A stretch of 64,000 nt of DNA from Isotricha intestinalis (GCA_023807065.1 JAJJLU010003508.1:1-64000); one strand, 5' to 3'. Counted from the stretch's first letter, positions 33,740-46,389 are shown. Numbers and translations: made by a program. The notes: generated by a model from the letters alone, not told the origin.

Positions 33740-36716
33740 TCAAAATTCATTGGCCCAATTTTTATCATAATCAGGAGGGATATATTCTCGTTTTTTTTTA
33801 ACAGATGAACTGGTATTAAAAGTTTCATGAGAAAGCATAATTTCATAAGGAGATTCATTAGATAAAAATCCACTCATATCATTAGTATGAGGTATATACG
33901 GAGGATTAAGCCTAAAATCATTTAATTGAACAAAATCAAAATCATTAAAAAATCTCATTTTTTCTAAACTATTAATATTACAATTTCTCTTATTAACTTT
34001 CTTAGTTAATAAGCAAGAAATGAAATCATTTACATAAGAAAAATCATTACCTTCACAATTAGGGAAAGTTATTTCTTTATGAATTACTTCTTTATATATT
34101 TCGATTATTTCATGAGCATGCCTCCCAAAAGGATAGAACCCATAAAATATTTCATACATACAAATTCCAATTGACCAAAAATCACAACTTAAAGAATAAC
34201 CTTTTCCTTGCAAAATTTCAGGAGCAATATAATGAGGTGTTCCAATGACTGTTGAAGTATAATTTGTTAATACTTTTGCTGTTCCAAAATCTATCATTTT
34301 TAAATATCCATTTGAATCTATCATAATATTTCCTGGTTTTATATCTCGATGTGCTATAAATTTCTTTTGAATATATTCTAACATTAATAACATACTTCCT
34401 ATATAAAATTGAGTTTCATATATATTATGAATTTTTACTCTTGTTGATAAATAATCATTTAAATTTTTCCCATTTACAAATTCTAGTAAAAGAAAACAAA
34501 AAAAATTATTTCTCATACTTTTTACTAATTTTACTATAAATGGATGATCTAAAGTTAACATTACTCTTCTTTCATTCACAAAATATTTTGCTAACATTTT
34601 TTGAACTTCTACACTTCTTCTAGAAATTGCTTTTATTGCATATATATTTTTTGTATTATGGACTAATGAAACAGAACCAAATTTTCCTTTTCCTAAGAAT
34701 TTAATGTAATGTAAATCACTTAAATTAATTGATGTATCTTGTAAAGCAAATTTTTTTAATAAATAATTTTTCATATTTTGATCATTTAATATAATATCAA
34801 AATCATTTCTTAATAAAACATAAAATTCACATCTTTCCATTGCAATTACTGATGTTGTTCTTTTTGAATTTTCATAAAAAATTGCATTTTCACCAAAACA
34901 ACTTCCACTTTCTAATTCTCTTATATTAACTCCATTTTTAGTTAATTGAACTCTACCTTTTGATATTAAATATAAACAATCTGTTATTGTTCCTTCATTT
35001 ATTATTATATCACCTTCATTATATTTTTTCTTTTTTAATTTAGAAGCTAAAGATTCTAATGTTTTTTCAGATAAATGTTTAAATAAAGTTAATTTCCTTA
35101 ATTTTTCTAATCGACTTAATAAATTTAATGGTTTTGCTTTATTTAAATCTATTCTCAATATTTGAGATAAAGGAATTATTTCTGCTTCTAAAGCTATTAA
35201 ATCAGGATAAACTTTTAAATCATTTAAATAATTTTGTTTAATATCTTTAAAAAAACCATCTCCTATAACTTTTCCTTTTTCAGCAACTACTATATCATCT
35301 TTATATATTGAACCTTCAACAATAAATAATATTCTTTTAGGATTTTTTTTATTTGTTTCTTCACTATTTTCATCATATATTAATTCATTTTGAGAATAAA
35401 TTGAAATATGAAAATATTTAAATATTTCATGTAATATCGAATCAGGGAAAATAATTTTTAAATTTTTAGATTTTTCAATACAATCTTTAAAAAAACAAAA
35501 TAAAATAACATTAACATAATTAACTCCTAAAGCTTCAATTAGTTTTTCTTTAGATAATTCATAACAAATAGTTTTTTCTAGAGAAACAACATCCATCATT
35601 CTTTTAGTATGCATTAAAATAGCATTTTGACCAAAATAATCATATTCTTTTAATTGTCTGACTTCTTTGTCTCCTATTCTAATTGAAACAGAACCTTCTT
35701 TAATAATATATAAAGTTTCTCCTATTTCTCCCATTTGAATAATTTTTTCATTTTCATGAAATATTTTTAAACTTTGCCTTTCAGCAACATTATATTTAGA
35801 AATAGAATCTAAACATTCAAAAATACTAATTTTATTTAAAAAATCAAATTTTTCTTTAAGTAATTTTTCATTAATTCTTTTTTGAGTATTTCTAAAAGAA
35901 TTTCCATCAAAAGTATAAGTTTCAACATTCTCTAAGCAAATAATAGTTTCTTCTCTTTTTTGTTGAGTAATTAAACTTAATTCACCAAAACAATCCCATT
36001 GATTATATTTTTTTTTAAATTTTCCTTTTTCTAAAGCTTCAACAGAACCTTTTGAAATAATATAAAAAAAATTTCCTTCATCACCTTCTTTATATATTAT
36101 TTTCCCTTTATTAAAAATACAAAAAATACATTTTTCTAGAACTAAATTTAATAATTCTTCAGTAATATCTCTAAAAACAAAATGATTTTGTAATGAATTT
36201 CTTAAATTTTTTTCATCATCTTCAGGCATAATATGTTCATTATTAATATTACTTTCAATTTCTAAATCTTCATTTTCAACAAATGGTTCTATATCAATAC
36301 TTAATATATGTTTTTGACTTTGCCAAGGAGAACTTGATTTATTGTCTCTTGAAGATATTGAATTTCTTACATTTGTTTGTGTTAAATTTTTTTTTTGATT
36401 ATATAATTGATGTAATACAAATTCACCACTTTTTATTGTATGTATTTTTTTTCCTGCATGATATTTCTTTAAATTTAATGAAGGGGAAATTACTGAAAAA
36501 TTATTATTTATTGTATTAGCATTATTTGCTGTTGCATTATTATTAAAGTAAAACATTTTTTTATATGATTGATTTGTGTTGTTATTTGTTTGCATTATTG
36601 ATGAATTTTCATTTTCAAATTTTTTTTCTACTACTGGCACATCAAAAATTTTTATTTTTTCATCTATATTTATTTTTTATATAAATTATTTTACCTCGAC
36701 AACACACTATTCCCAT
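33740..36716 (-). CDS. PKG: cGMP-dependent protein kinase (PKG), four CNB domains
   Basis: Exons 36695..36716 and 33740..36663, intron 31 nt at 36664..36694, giving 981 aa; stop TGA. The 22-nt first exon encodes MGIVCCR, a good myristoylation/palmitoylation signal, and splicing joins it to DEKIKIFDVPVVEKK. Cyclic-nucleotide-binding domains lie near residues 160-280, 282-395, 405-500 (diverged, without a clear phosphate-binding cassette) and 540-650. The fourth cassette, FGENAIFYENSKRTTSV, has the Arg-Thr pair seen in cGMP-selective sites; the second has FGQNAI with Gln-Asn in place of Glu. The kinase domain (about 655-905) has GKGKFGS, YAIKAI, AHRDIKPGN, MIDFGTAK and APEI, then an AGC-type tail. 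The plan matches apicomplexan/ciliate PKGs, which control motility and secretion. Confidence 0.9.
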
Positions 36717-37025
36717 TTTAATTTTTAATTAATTATTATGTGATTCTCAGAAGTTTTTTAAAATTAAGTATTTTGTTATAATTTATATATTTATAATTTT
36801 TTAAAAAAATTAATTATTTGTTTTTTCTGATACTAATACTTTCTTTTAAAATCTTTCATTAAAATTTAAATGAGTTAAAAATTTATATTTATCTATTTAT
36901 GTTATTATATATTTTTTTTGTAAAAAACTGTAAATTTTTTTTAATTTTAATTTAAATTATATTTTAATATTATTATGAAGGAAAAAGACAAATAATATAT
37001 TATTATTTAATAATAACTTAATTTT
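36717..37025. other. Spacer upstream of PKG
   Basis: 309 bp between the PKG start and the stop of the next upstream gene. It is A/T only, with several T-runs. It presumably contains the PKG promoter; no discrete element was recognised. Confidence 0.4.
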
Positions 37026-39636
37026 TTATTTAGATAAATTTTTCAAATAAAATTCAACATCTATTGAAGTCTTATTTGAATTTTGAAAAACTTTATTAAC
37101 ACTTTGAATAGAACTATTAAGTATAATATTATCATAATCATTTTGATTAATCTTCTGTAAATAAATTTGAGGCTGCAATAATTTTATTGGTAAAATACCA
37201 ATAATTGGTATTTCAGCATTAGGACTTTGATTATTTAAACTTTCTTCTCCAAATTTAAATTGATAATAAGTAATAAATGAGGTATTTAAAAAACAATTAT
37301 CTTTGGATTTTAAAGGAGTATATAAAACACTAAAAAAAGATTTCCAAAATAAATATTTTAATCCTATATTACTTATTATAGGTAAAATTGAAATAAATTC
37401 TTCTAATTGTTTTATTAAAACTTTTCTTAAATGAGGAGGTTTATTTTCATAATATTCTATTGTTAAAGTACATAATTTTTTAATAATAATTTTGAAAGAA
37501 GGATTTTTTTCATTTGGTGTAAATTCAATATATTTATTTTGTTGAGAAATTTCATTCTGTCCTTTTGAATTAATATTATTTTCAATTAAAGTTTTTATTT
37601 TAATTGAACAAACTTTTAAAGAAATTAATTTATCTATTATTTCTAAAATTATTTCTTTATTTGTGATAATAATTTCAAAAGATGAAATTGAAGGAGTAAA
37701 AATTGTTTCACAAAGTGTTTCTAAATCTTTTAAAAAAAAAACTTTAAATCCAAAAAGCGACATTTTAGTAAAAGCAGAAAAAAAAATTTTTAAATTAGTT
37801 TCTTTAAAAGTTTCAATTTCACTTTTAGAAATATAAGGAGTAGAATTTCTTAAAAAAATTAAAAAATTACTTAATCCATCATAATATTCTATAAAATCAT
37901 TTTTATTTAATTCATCATTTTCATTATTTTCATCAAATTGAATAGTTTCTTTAATTAATTCTTCTTCTTTTTCTTCATAACCTCTTTTATTAGTTTTTTC
38001 CCAATCCATTATTTTTTTATGAATAGTAGGAATACCTTGATATATTTTTTTTTCGGATTTAGGACTTAAATAATTTCTATTTAATATTCCTATATTATAT
38101 TCATCAAAATAACTTCCTCTTCCATAACTTCTAACAGATAAATTAGTTTGATTACTTAAATTAAAATTCATAATAGAATTATTATTATTATTATAATTAT
38201 TACTTCTAGCAGAATAATCATAAGATAAAGGAGTACCATTATATTTATCAAAAGAATTTTCACTTAATCTTCTAGGTAACATTGATCCAATTGAATAATC
38301 AAATTCTAAAGGTTGAAAATTTTGCATAATATTTCTACTTTGAAGATAATAATTTTGACCATAATATGATAAACTATTTGGACTAAAATATATTGAACTT
38401 GAATTAGTTGTATTTATTCCACTTAAATTAGTTCTTCCATATATTGTTGGATGGGAAAAATAATCAGGTGAAAAATAATTATGTTGAATATAAGGATTAC
38501 TTCTTTTATTAAACTGTTGAAAACTTTGATTGCTTGGACTATTATATAATTTTTCTTTTAATATTTTAAAATCACTTTCATATAATTGAGGAATTTTTAT
38601 TGGTTTATCTTTTAATGATGATTTAGAATATAAACTTTGATTATTAAGTGAATTATTATTATTTATATTTTTATTTTGAGTTTTTTTAAATTGATCTATT
38701 TCAATGTCTTTAACTTGGTCTTTATTTGTTGATTCATTTTTTAATGATGTAGTACTTAATGTTAATCCATTGTTTAAAAAAAATTTAGGGATACAAACTT
38801 CTAAAAATAATTTATTTATAACTATTTTAGAATTTACAATTGAATTGAAATTTGTCATAAAATTTTCTGGTTGTTTTAAATTATGTATTGGTTTAAAAAA
38901 TTCAATTCCTAAATTTGTATTTGATAATACTTTAGCAAAAAAATTTGTTTGTATTTGGTTGTTATTATTATTTATTTGGTCATCTTGAATTAATTCATTT
39001 TTATATTTTTCTAATTTAAATTGAATACTTTTTATGAACTTTCTAGTTTCAACAGAAAATTTTAAGTCATTTGTAAATAAAGGTGTATTATGAATATAAC
39101 CATTTAATGTAAAAAATAATTCTCTATCTACACCATCATTATTTATTTCTCTTATTATTTTTAATTTTTCTTTTTTTTGTAAATCAAATTCAATGAAAAA
39201 AATGTTATTTAAATTTTCTTTAATACCTAAATTTGCATCTATTATCATATAATTAAACTTATTATCTAAAGGAAATTTCATACTTAAAACATCAGAAAAA
39301 TCTTTATCCATTTGTGAAATTGATATTTCATTTAATTTTGAAGTCTCAATTATATTCTTATCACTAATTTTTTTACTTTGTAAAATATTTAAAATACTTT
39401 TTTCTAAACAACGAAAGAAAGTATTTTTTCCTTGAATGTTCTATAATTATTTAATTAATTATTTATCTTACATAAGAATAAGTAGTTTTATTTTGACTAT
39501 ATGATATCATTAATTCCCATTCTACACATTTATTAAAACATAAAGAAGATATTTTATGTTTTTGTTCTTTTTTTATTTGGTTTTTAGTATTTTTTTTCAT
39601 ATTATTATTATGGATGTTATTGGATTTTTTCTTCAT
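37026..39636 (-). CDS. Large protein of unknown function
   Basis: Exons 39472..39636 and 37026..39440 with a 31-nt intron (39441..39471, GTAAGA...TTATAG) give 859 aa. The first exon starts MKKKSNNIHNNN and reads ISSLCFNKCVEWELMISYSQ before the splice, which continues NIQGKNTFFRCLEK. Residues 1-330 look folded (NYMIIDANLGIKENLNNIFF), the middle 340-560 is Asn/Ser/Tyr-rich, and the C-terminal 300 look folded again (LRKVLIKQLEEFISILPIIS; KYLFWKSFFSVLYTPLKSKD). There are no membrane helices or catalytic motifs. It is a two-domain protein joined by a disordered linker; I do not recognise the family. Confidence 0.7.
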
Positions 39637-40400
39637 TTTTTTAATTTAATTGATTTTAATTTAATGTTTGAACATTAACTTTTATTTAGATTTTATTATC
39701 ATTTTTTTCATATCCGATATATATTTTTTATTTAATAATTTTTAATTGTGGTTTTAGAGAGAATTTTAAGATTTTTATTTAGTGTAGATTTTTTCTATAT
39801 GATTATGATAATAATATATAAAATTAAAATAAAACTTAAAACTTATATAATTATTTTTTGTAATTATTTAAATAAATTACATTTATTAATTTTAAATTAT
39901 TTTATATATATTTTTTATAATGAAACAATTAAATTAAATATATTTATTTTTAATTTTTTAATTTATTAATATTATTTGGCTCAAATTGATTAATCAATTT
40001 TTTTCAAAATATTTTCTATTTATATAATCCTCATCTTCATCAAAATTACTCACTGAATTTTTAATTAATTTTTCTTTAAAAATTTTAAAATATTTTTATC
40101 TTCTTCAATCTTCTTTTAAGAGCCATTCCATAATATCTTTGATTTAACATAAAAAATCAATTTGATGTATAAATTAAATAATAATAATAATTATAAAATA
40201 AGTTAAAATAGTTTTATCTTATTTTTAAACAAAAAAACCAAAAAAAATTGATTTTTAATAACCAAAATTTAAAGTTTAAAAATTAATTTATATTAAATTA
40301 TCAATATACAAATAAATTAAATCCTATTATCAAATAATAAATAAAAAATCCAATAGAACCTCAAAGACTCAAAAAAACTCAAATAAAAATCAATATTTAT
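39637..40400. other. Non-coding spacer
   Basis: 764 bp. The longest open frame (plus strand, 39748..39969) is almost all Ile/Leu/Phe/Tyr/Lys, as expected from random AT-rich DNA, and is not called. No relic or motif was recognised. Confidence 0.5.
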
Positions 40401-42179
40401 TTATCTTATATTCATAAAATTTCCAAATGAAAAAATTTGATTATTTTTCCTATTAACTTCTAAAACTTTATTTCTATCATTAATATTCCAAAATCTCAAA
40501 GTTTCATCACTACTTCCAGAAACAATAGTACAACCATCAGGACTCATACTTAAATATAATACTCTATTCATATGTCCATGTAATTCAGCAATTTTATTCA
40601 TTTTAGGATAAGACCAAACAGCAATTTGATTTTTAGAATAACCATGACTTGAAATAATTTCTTTTTCATATTTATTCCAAATTAATTGACAAACTTGACT
40701 TCCAGTATCAATAGAATAATTTAATTGACCATTTTCAGCATTAAAAAATTTTATACTATGGTCTTTTTTTCCTCCTCCAGAAGCTAATATTCCTCTTTGC
40801 CAAGGAGACCAAGCTAATGCTTTAACTGCTGCACAATGATTATTAAATATATATAATGGAGATATATTTGAAAAACAATTATTTTGATTCTTATTAATGT
40901 AAAATGAACTTTTCGATTCAAATAAATCCCATATTTTATTATTTGAATTATTTCCTTTTTTAATATCCCATAAACATACATTATTATCATTTCCTCCTGA
41001 AGCTAATATATTAAATTCATTATCCCATTTTAAAGCACAAACTTCTTTATTATGTCCATTTATTAATTTATGAATCATATGTTCTTTTACTCTAACATCA
41101 TGGTTTATAATTAATGAATCTTTTGAGCCTGTAGATAATAAATATCCATTCCAATTTAAACATGAAACTCTATTTGAATGACCTTTTAAATTTCTTATTT
41201 TTGAATTTTTTTCAATATCCCATAATTCAGTTAAACCATTATTATGTCCTATTCCTAAACATGAACCATTATTCATAAAAGATACTGAACATATGTTTTC
41301 ATTATTATTTGATGTTGTTAATAAATGAGTTTGACCATTATTTGCATTCCATAAATATACTGAAGGTCCTAAACAAACAGATAATATATTTTGATTTCCC
41401 CAATCTAATAAATTTAAATAATAATCATCTATTAATTGAGGAGCATCTAATATTCTTTCTGGTTCATTTGGTATATGATGATGATTTTCATTTCCAAAAA
41501 ATTCTGCTTCTATTATATCATTATATTTATCTGCATTATTTTGGTAAATTTCTATTACATCTGTTATTAAATTTTGAGAACTTTTTCTATGAAATTTATT
41601 TGATTCTTTTGTTTCTTCTTCTAAAATTTGCTTAGAAAAATTTAATAGACGATGATTGTTATTAATTGGTAATGATGCTTTTCTTTTTACTCTACAGTTG
41701 TTTTCATTTTTTTTTCTAGGAAGAATACTATCAATTAATGCATTATTCATAATAAAATTTGAAGAAAAAGATGAATTTTCATTATTTAAATCTGATATTT
41801 GAAGGTCATTTACATCTCCTTTTAAAAATAAAAGAGGATTTTCTTTACTTTCTCTTAAAGGAATAAATCTATCACCCTATATTTAATATAATTTGAAAAT
41901 ATTAAAAAATTATTTTACTTTTATTTCATTTCTTATTTTCTTTGAATTTATTTTTGAACAATTTTCATTAAAAGTAAAAGTTTTTTTAATCGAAGAAGAA
42001 ATATTATTTGAATCAATAATTATTGGTTTTGATTGATTTTTTGTTAATGAAGATTCTTGTTTGAAATTTGAATAAATTGAATTTTTTTTATTATTTTTCT
42101 TATTTGGAGTAAAGCCAAAAGGTGTTTGAAAATAGTTTATATTATCATTTTTATTAGATTCTTTAAACCTTACACTCAT
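40401..42179 (-). CDS. APC/C coactivator, Cdc20/Cdh1 family
   Basis: Exons 41919..42179 and 40401..41876 with a 42-nt intron (41877..41918) give 578 aa. Retaining the intron would give an immediate in-frame TAA. The C-box GDRFIPLR sits right at the splice (residues 88-95). The family landmark ERILDAPQLIDDYYLNLLDW (about 225) precedes seven WD40 blades (for example GHSNRVSCLNW, SGGNDNNVCLWDI, SGSSDETLRFWNI), and the protein ends in the IR dipeptide that docks on the APC/C. It recruits substrates to the anaphase-promoting complex. Features are mixed between Cdc20 and Cdh1, so I leave the paralogue open. Confidence 0.9.
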
Positions 42180-42554
42180 TTTTTATTTGTCGTTAATAAT
42201 TAATTCATTTATAAATCATTAATTTTAAAAGTTTAATCAGTGAAAAATAATATTTTTTCTAATAATTTTTTTTCAATTTTTTCATTTTTTAATTTCACTT
42301 TCTTTATTATTCAATTCTAAGAATTTTTCAAAGAAAAAGAAATACAATGTTTGTAAAAACAAAAGTATTCTTTTCAACTGAAAAGTTAAGAGTAAGTTAA
42401 ATTCAATCCTGACCAGAAAAAAAGAAATAATTATTTTATTTCTTAAATAATTTATTAATTAAAATTATTTTAATTCATATTAATTTAAAAAAAAACTTTT
42501 AATTATTTTATAATGTAATCTAGATATCATATTAATATATTCATTTACAGGAAT
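42180..42554. other. Spacer upstream of Cdc20/Cdh1
   Basis: 375 bp of AT-rich DNA between the Cdc20/Cdh1 start and the stop of the PWWP gene. It holds the Cdc20/Cdh1 promoter and the PWWP gene 3' end; no motif was recognised. Confidence 0.4.
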
Positions 42555-43362
42555 TTACTTGTTCTGATTGAGTAATTCATATAAAAACATTTTTTCAATA
42601 TTTTTTTTAACTTCATTTATTTTTGAATTAAAATGAATATCATAAAAATCTAAAGTATCTGAAAAATATAATATCATTTTACAAATATTAGTTTCTGTTA
42701 AATATGAAATAACATTCTCAGGAATATATCTAGATAAATATTCTAAAATCTTCAATAAACAGTTTTTTTCTTTTTCCAAATTTTGAATATTTTTACTTTT
42801 AATTAAATCATAGATATAAATGAAATATTTTTGTATTTTAAAAATAAGTTCTTTTTCTTTCTCAATATTTATATTAATCTCATTTTCTTCATTTCTTTTT
42901 TTTTTTTTACTTAAATAATTGTTTTTTTTAATAGAATTTTCTTCAGTGTCAATTAATTCTATTTCTATATTTTCTGTTTCTTCATCTTTTTTGATTTTTA
43001 AATTTTCAATCTTTTCACTTGAATTTGAATTTTTTTTTTTACTTTTTTCGATCAAAAAATATTGATTTGATTCATTCTGAGCATTTATTAATCTTATAGC
43101 TTCTTTAATTGCTAATTCTAATTTTTTATTTTTCACTTTTGAAAATTTTGCAAATCCCAAATTAAAATCAAAAATATAATTTTTGGATAATTTAGCATGA
43201 GTTTTATCACCAATGAAATTAATAGTATAAGGTTTTTTACTATTATTTTTTATATCAACAATCTAAATTTATAAAATAAATTTATTTTACTGTTCCAGGC
43301 CACCATGGAAATCCTTGTATCTTTGCCCATATAATACTTCCAATTTCAAAATCTTTAATCAT
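42555..43362 (-). CDS. PWWP-domain protein with LEDGF IBD-like helical domain
   Basis: Exons 43291..43362 and 42555..43262 with a 28-nt intron (43263..43290) give 259 aa. The first exon encodes the core of a PWWP domain, GSIIWAKIQGFPWWPGT, completed after the splice by IVDIKNNSKKPYTINFIGDK and NYIFDFNLGFAKF. A Lys/Glu-rich linker follows. The last 95 residues (LIFKIQKYFIYIYDLIKSKN ... CLLKILEYLSRYIP) resemble the helical integrase-binding/TFIIS-N-like domain of LEDGF/HRP2. PWWP domains read methylated H3 Lys36 nucleosomes; LEDGF-type proteins tether partners to transcribed chromatin. The C-terminal match is from pattern only. Confidence 0.8.
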
Positions 43363-43557
43363 TATATTTAAATAATTTAAATTAATTGATATATATTTTT
43401 TTGGTGGGAAAATCTTTATATATATAATAATATATTTATATTCATAATTTTAAATCTTAATTGTATGAAATGAAAAACTGTATTATTAATTTTTTATAAA
43501 TAAATTAAATATTTGAATTATTATATATTTTTATTTTATAAGATTTATTTTTAATAT

Positions 43558-46389
43558 TCACGATTCATTGTTATTTTTATTTTCTTTTTTAATTAATTTA
43601 TTAGATAAAGATATTTTAGAGTCTAATTTTTCAATATGTTTTTTCAAATCATTTTGAATTATAGTATATTTTTCTATTTCTTTTGTTTTTTGTTGAATTT
43701 CTTCTTTATAATCAATTTCTCTAATTTTATATTTATTAATTTCCATTTCCATTTCTCTTATATATTCAATTATCTTTTTAACAGAAGAAAATTTTTTTTT
43801 AATTTCTTCATTATTCTCTTTCTCTAATCTTGTAACATAATTATTAACATAAATATCTTTATTTTGGTCATAAAAATCAAAATCTTTTTTAAGTTTTTGA
43901 TTATTATCAATCACTTTTTCAATTATTTCTTTTTGTTTTTTTTCCCTATAATCTAAAGTGTTTTTTATTTTATCAATTTCTTCATTTTTTTTTTTTTCAA
44001 TTCCCTCAATTTCTAAAAGCATATTTTTATTTTGTTCACATTGAGCTTGAAGCATTTTTTTATAATCTTTTTCTAATTTTTCATTTTCTTTCTTAAATTT
44101 TTGTAAAGCATCATTCGGATTATACTGTAATTCATAATTTAATAAATCCATTGGTTTTTTCTTAGGATGAACACATAAAAATAATTGTTTAGGAGTTTGT
44201 CCTGAAAGTAGAATATTATTAATTTCAATGAATTTCTTATTTTCAGAAATATTATCTAAATTATAATCATCGTAGGTATTTTTCCTAAATAAATTCTCAT
44301 GCATTTCTGCCATTTCTCCTCTTTGTTTATAACCAAAAATTAAATCAATCCAATTATTTAAATTATTAGAAACATAATTACCTTCTAAAGCACATCTATT
44401 AATACTTATAAATTCTTTTGGACTTTTTGCCCATTTAGGTAAAATAACATCAGGTATTAATTTTAAATTATTTTCTTCAGAATTTTTCTTTTTTTTACCA
44501 TATAATAAATTATTATAATTTAAAAGAAATTCACCATCACCTTCAAAAAATTCTGGAATTAATTCCATAACATCATTACCTTCAGAGTATAAATATTCCC
44601 AAAATTCTTTTATTCCATCCATTATTCCATTATCGAAACTTCCTCCTTGCATTTGTAATTGAAATCTAGGAAATTGTCTATTTAAATAAAACATTATAAT
44701 TAAAGGAGATGAATAATGAATTGGATATAAAAATATATCTTCTTGCTGAACAAGATTTGTTTTATTATTTAAATATTTTTCTCTAAATCTAGATAATTTA
44801 TCTGGATTTAATGCTCCTATTGGTTTGGATAAATCTCTATAATTTTTTTCATTTGTTATATCAAAATTTTCATCTCCTTCATAATTAGATAAAATCCATG
44901 GAAATACTGGATATTGAGATAAATCATTAAAAGATCTTCCTGACATGAAATTTAAATATAGTAAATAATCATAATTTAATATTAAACCTTTTGACCATAA
45001 ATCTGAATGATATTGTATATTTGTATATATTTTATCTATATTTGGACTATTTTTTAATAAATATTCTTCTATTTTTTCACATTCTGTTTCATTTTCAAAA
45101 AGAAGAATTTTACTTCTTTTTGATTGATATAAAATTATATTTAAACCAATATTTTTATAAAGATATCTATATTTAATTATTGCTTCAATTTTATTTAATT
45201 GGATAGTTAAATTTTTTCTTTTGAAATTATTTATTATTGGATAAAATCTTATATAATGACTATTATATTTATTATTCTTACTACAAATAAAAATTCCATG
45301 TTGACTACCTTCTGGTAAAAGTCTAATTGCTTTTGCTTTAATTTGAATTTGATTATTATTTATTATTATTTCATTTTTATTTTCATAAATTTCATTCACT
45401 TTTCTTCTAATAAATTGATAAATTTCTTTTAAATCATCAAAGGAATTTTTATGGATTAAATTATCATTAATTAATTTTCTATTCTCATTAAATAATTGAA
45501 TATCTTTTTTTTTCCCTTCTAAAATAATAAAAAAAGTAACAGGAGAAATTTCTTTTTCATAAATTCCAATTTGGACTCTGGAAATACATTCGTATTTTCC
45601 TATAGAAAAAAGTAAAAAATTATATTTATTTGAATCTTTGATTTCTTCTTTTAAAAATTTAATTAATTCATAAAATTGTTTTAAATTAAGTAAATTATCA
45701 TTAAAAAAATGATTTAAATCAAGTGAATTAATTTTAATATTAATGTTATTATTTATTTGATTTAAATTTGTAATATTATTATTTTTCATAAAATTTTTAT
45801 TATCCATAAAAGTAAATTGAGTATTATAAAAAGATTCTCTTCTTTTATTATTATTTCCACAAACTATTAAATTTAAAGTTTCACAAAAATCTCCCATTTT
45901 AAAATTATTCCAATTAATATTTTGATTTATATTTGAATCTTCTTTTATTACTTCAGATAATCTTTTGTTTGTATAATTACTAGTATATGATTTTCTTTTG
46001 GATGAATTTTTTAATTTTGGAGAGTCAGTTAAAAGATTATTAAATTGAGAAGTATTTTTCTTTGTCAATTGTCTCATTAAAACATTTTTACCAAGATAAG
46101 TATTTTGTTTTATTAAATCCGAATTATCTTTTTGAATTGTTGAATATATATCATCTAAAGTACAAAACTTAATTTGAAGATTGTCTTTAAATTTAAATAA
46201 AAAAACTGGAAGAAAAATTTCATTAGGTTGAAAAATCAATCCTTTTGTAGTTAAATGTAAAATTCCTTTTTCAAAATAATTGGATTGAATATGATAAAAA
46301 TTACTAACTAAAGAATTAATAATAAATTCATTTTCATTTAAGAATAAAAGATTAAAATCATCTTTAGGTTTTTTTATAGTATGAAGCAT
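43558..46389 (-). CDS. BEACH-domain protein (FAN-like) with coiled-coil tail
   Basis: 943 aa in one exon; stop TGA. An N-terminal GRAM/PH-like region (FEKGILHLTTKGLIFQPNEI, residues 35-60) and a PH-like region before the BEACH domain (about 345-455) match the FAN/NSMAF layout. The BEACH domain (about 465-745) has MSGRSFNDLSQYPVFPWILS, PIHYSSPLIIMFYLNR and NNWIDLIFGYKQRG. FAN and its relatives then carry WD40 repeats. Here residues 755-935 form a long coiled coil and no WD40 is present. BEACH proteins act in membrane trafficking; the tail swap is a notable departure. Confidence 0.85.
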   Translation of the reverse strand: MLHTIKKPKDDFNLLFLNENEFIINSLVSNFYHIQSNYFEKGILHLTTKGLIFQPNEIFLPVFLFKFKDNLQIKFCTLDDIYSTIQKDNSDLIKQNTYLGKNVLMRQLTKKNTSQFNNLLTDSPKLKNSSKRKSYTSNYTNKRLSEVIKEDSNINQNINWNNFKMGDFCETLNLIVCGNNNKRRESFYNTQFTFMDNKNFMKNNNITNLNQINNNINIKINSLDLNHFFNDNLLNLKQFYELIKFLKEEIKDSNKYNFLLFSIGKYECISRVQIGIYEKEISPVTFFIILEGKKKDIQLFNENRKLINDNLIHKNSFDDLKEIYQFIRRKVNEIYENKNEIIINNNQIQIKAKAIRLLPEGSQHGIFICSKNNKYNSHYIRFYPIINNFKRKNLTIQLNKIEAIIKYRYLYKNIGLNIILYQSKRSKILLFENETECEKIEEYLLKNSPNIDKIYTNIQYHSDLWSKGLILNYDYLLYLNFMSGRSFNDLSQYPVFPWILSNYEGDENFDITNEKNYRDLSKPIGALNPDKLSRFREKYLNNKTNLVQQEDIFLYPIHYSSPLIIMFYLNRQFPRFQLQMQGGSFDNGIMDGIKEFWEYLYSEGNDVMELIPEFFEGDGEFLLNYNNLLYGKKKKNSEENNLKLIPDVILPKWAKSPKEFISINRCALEGNYVSNNLNNWIDLIFGYKQRGEMAEMHENLFRKNTYDDYNLDNISENKKFIEINNILLSGQTPKQLFLCVHPKKKPMDLLNYELQYNPNDALQKFKKENEKLEKDYKKMLQAQCEQNKNMLLEIEGIEKKKNEEIDKIKNTLDYREKKQKEIIEKVIDNNQKLKKDFDFYDQNKDIYVNNYVTRLEKENNEEIKKKFSSVKKIIEYIREMEMEINKYKIREIDYKEEIQQKTKEIEKYTIIQNDLKKHIEKLDSKISLSNKLIKKENKNNNES

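Noticed and set aside
33643..33873. Open frame overlapping the PKG 3' end
   Set aside because: A shadow in another frame of the PKG tail, which has clear family sequence up to its TGA.
39748..39969. 73-codon plus-strand open frame
   Set aside because: Composition is what random AT-rich DNA gives (Ile, Phe, Leu, Tyr, Lys); no homology and no neighbouring exon.
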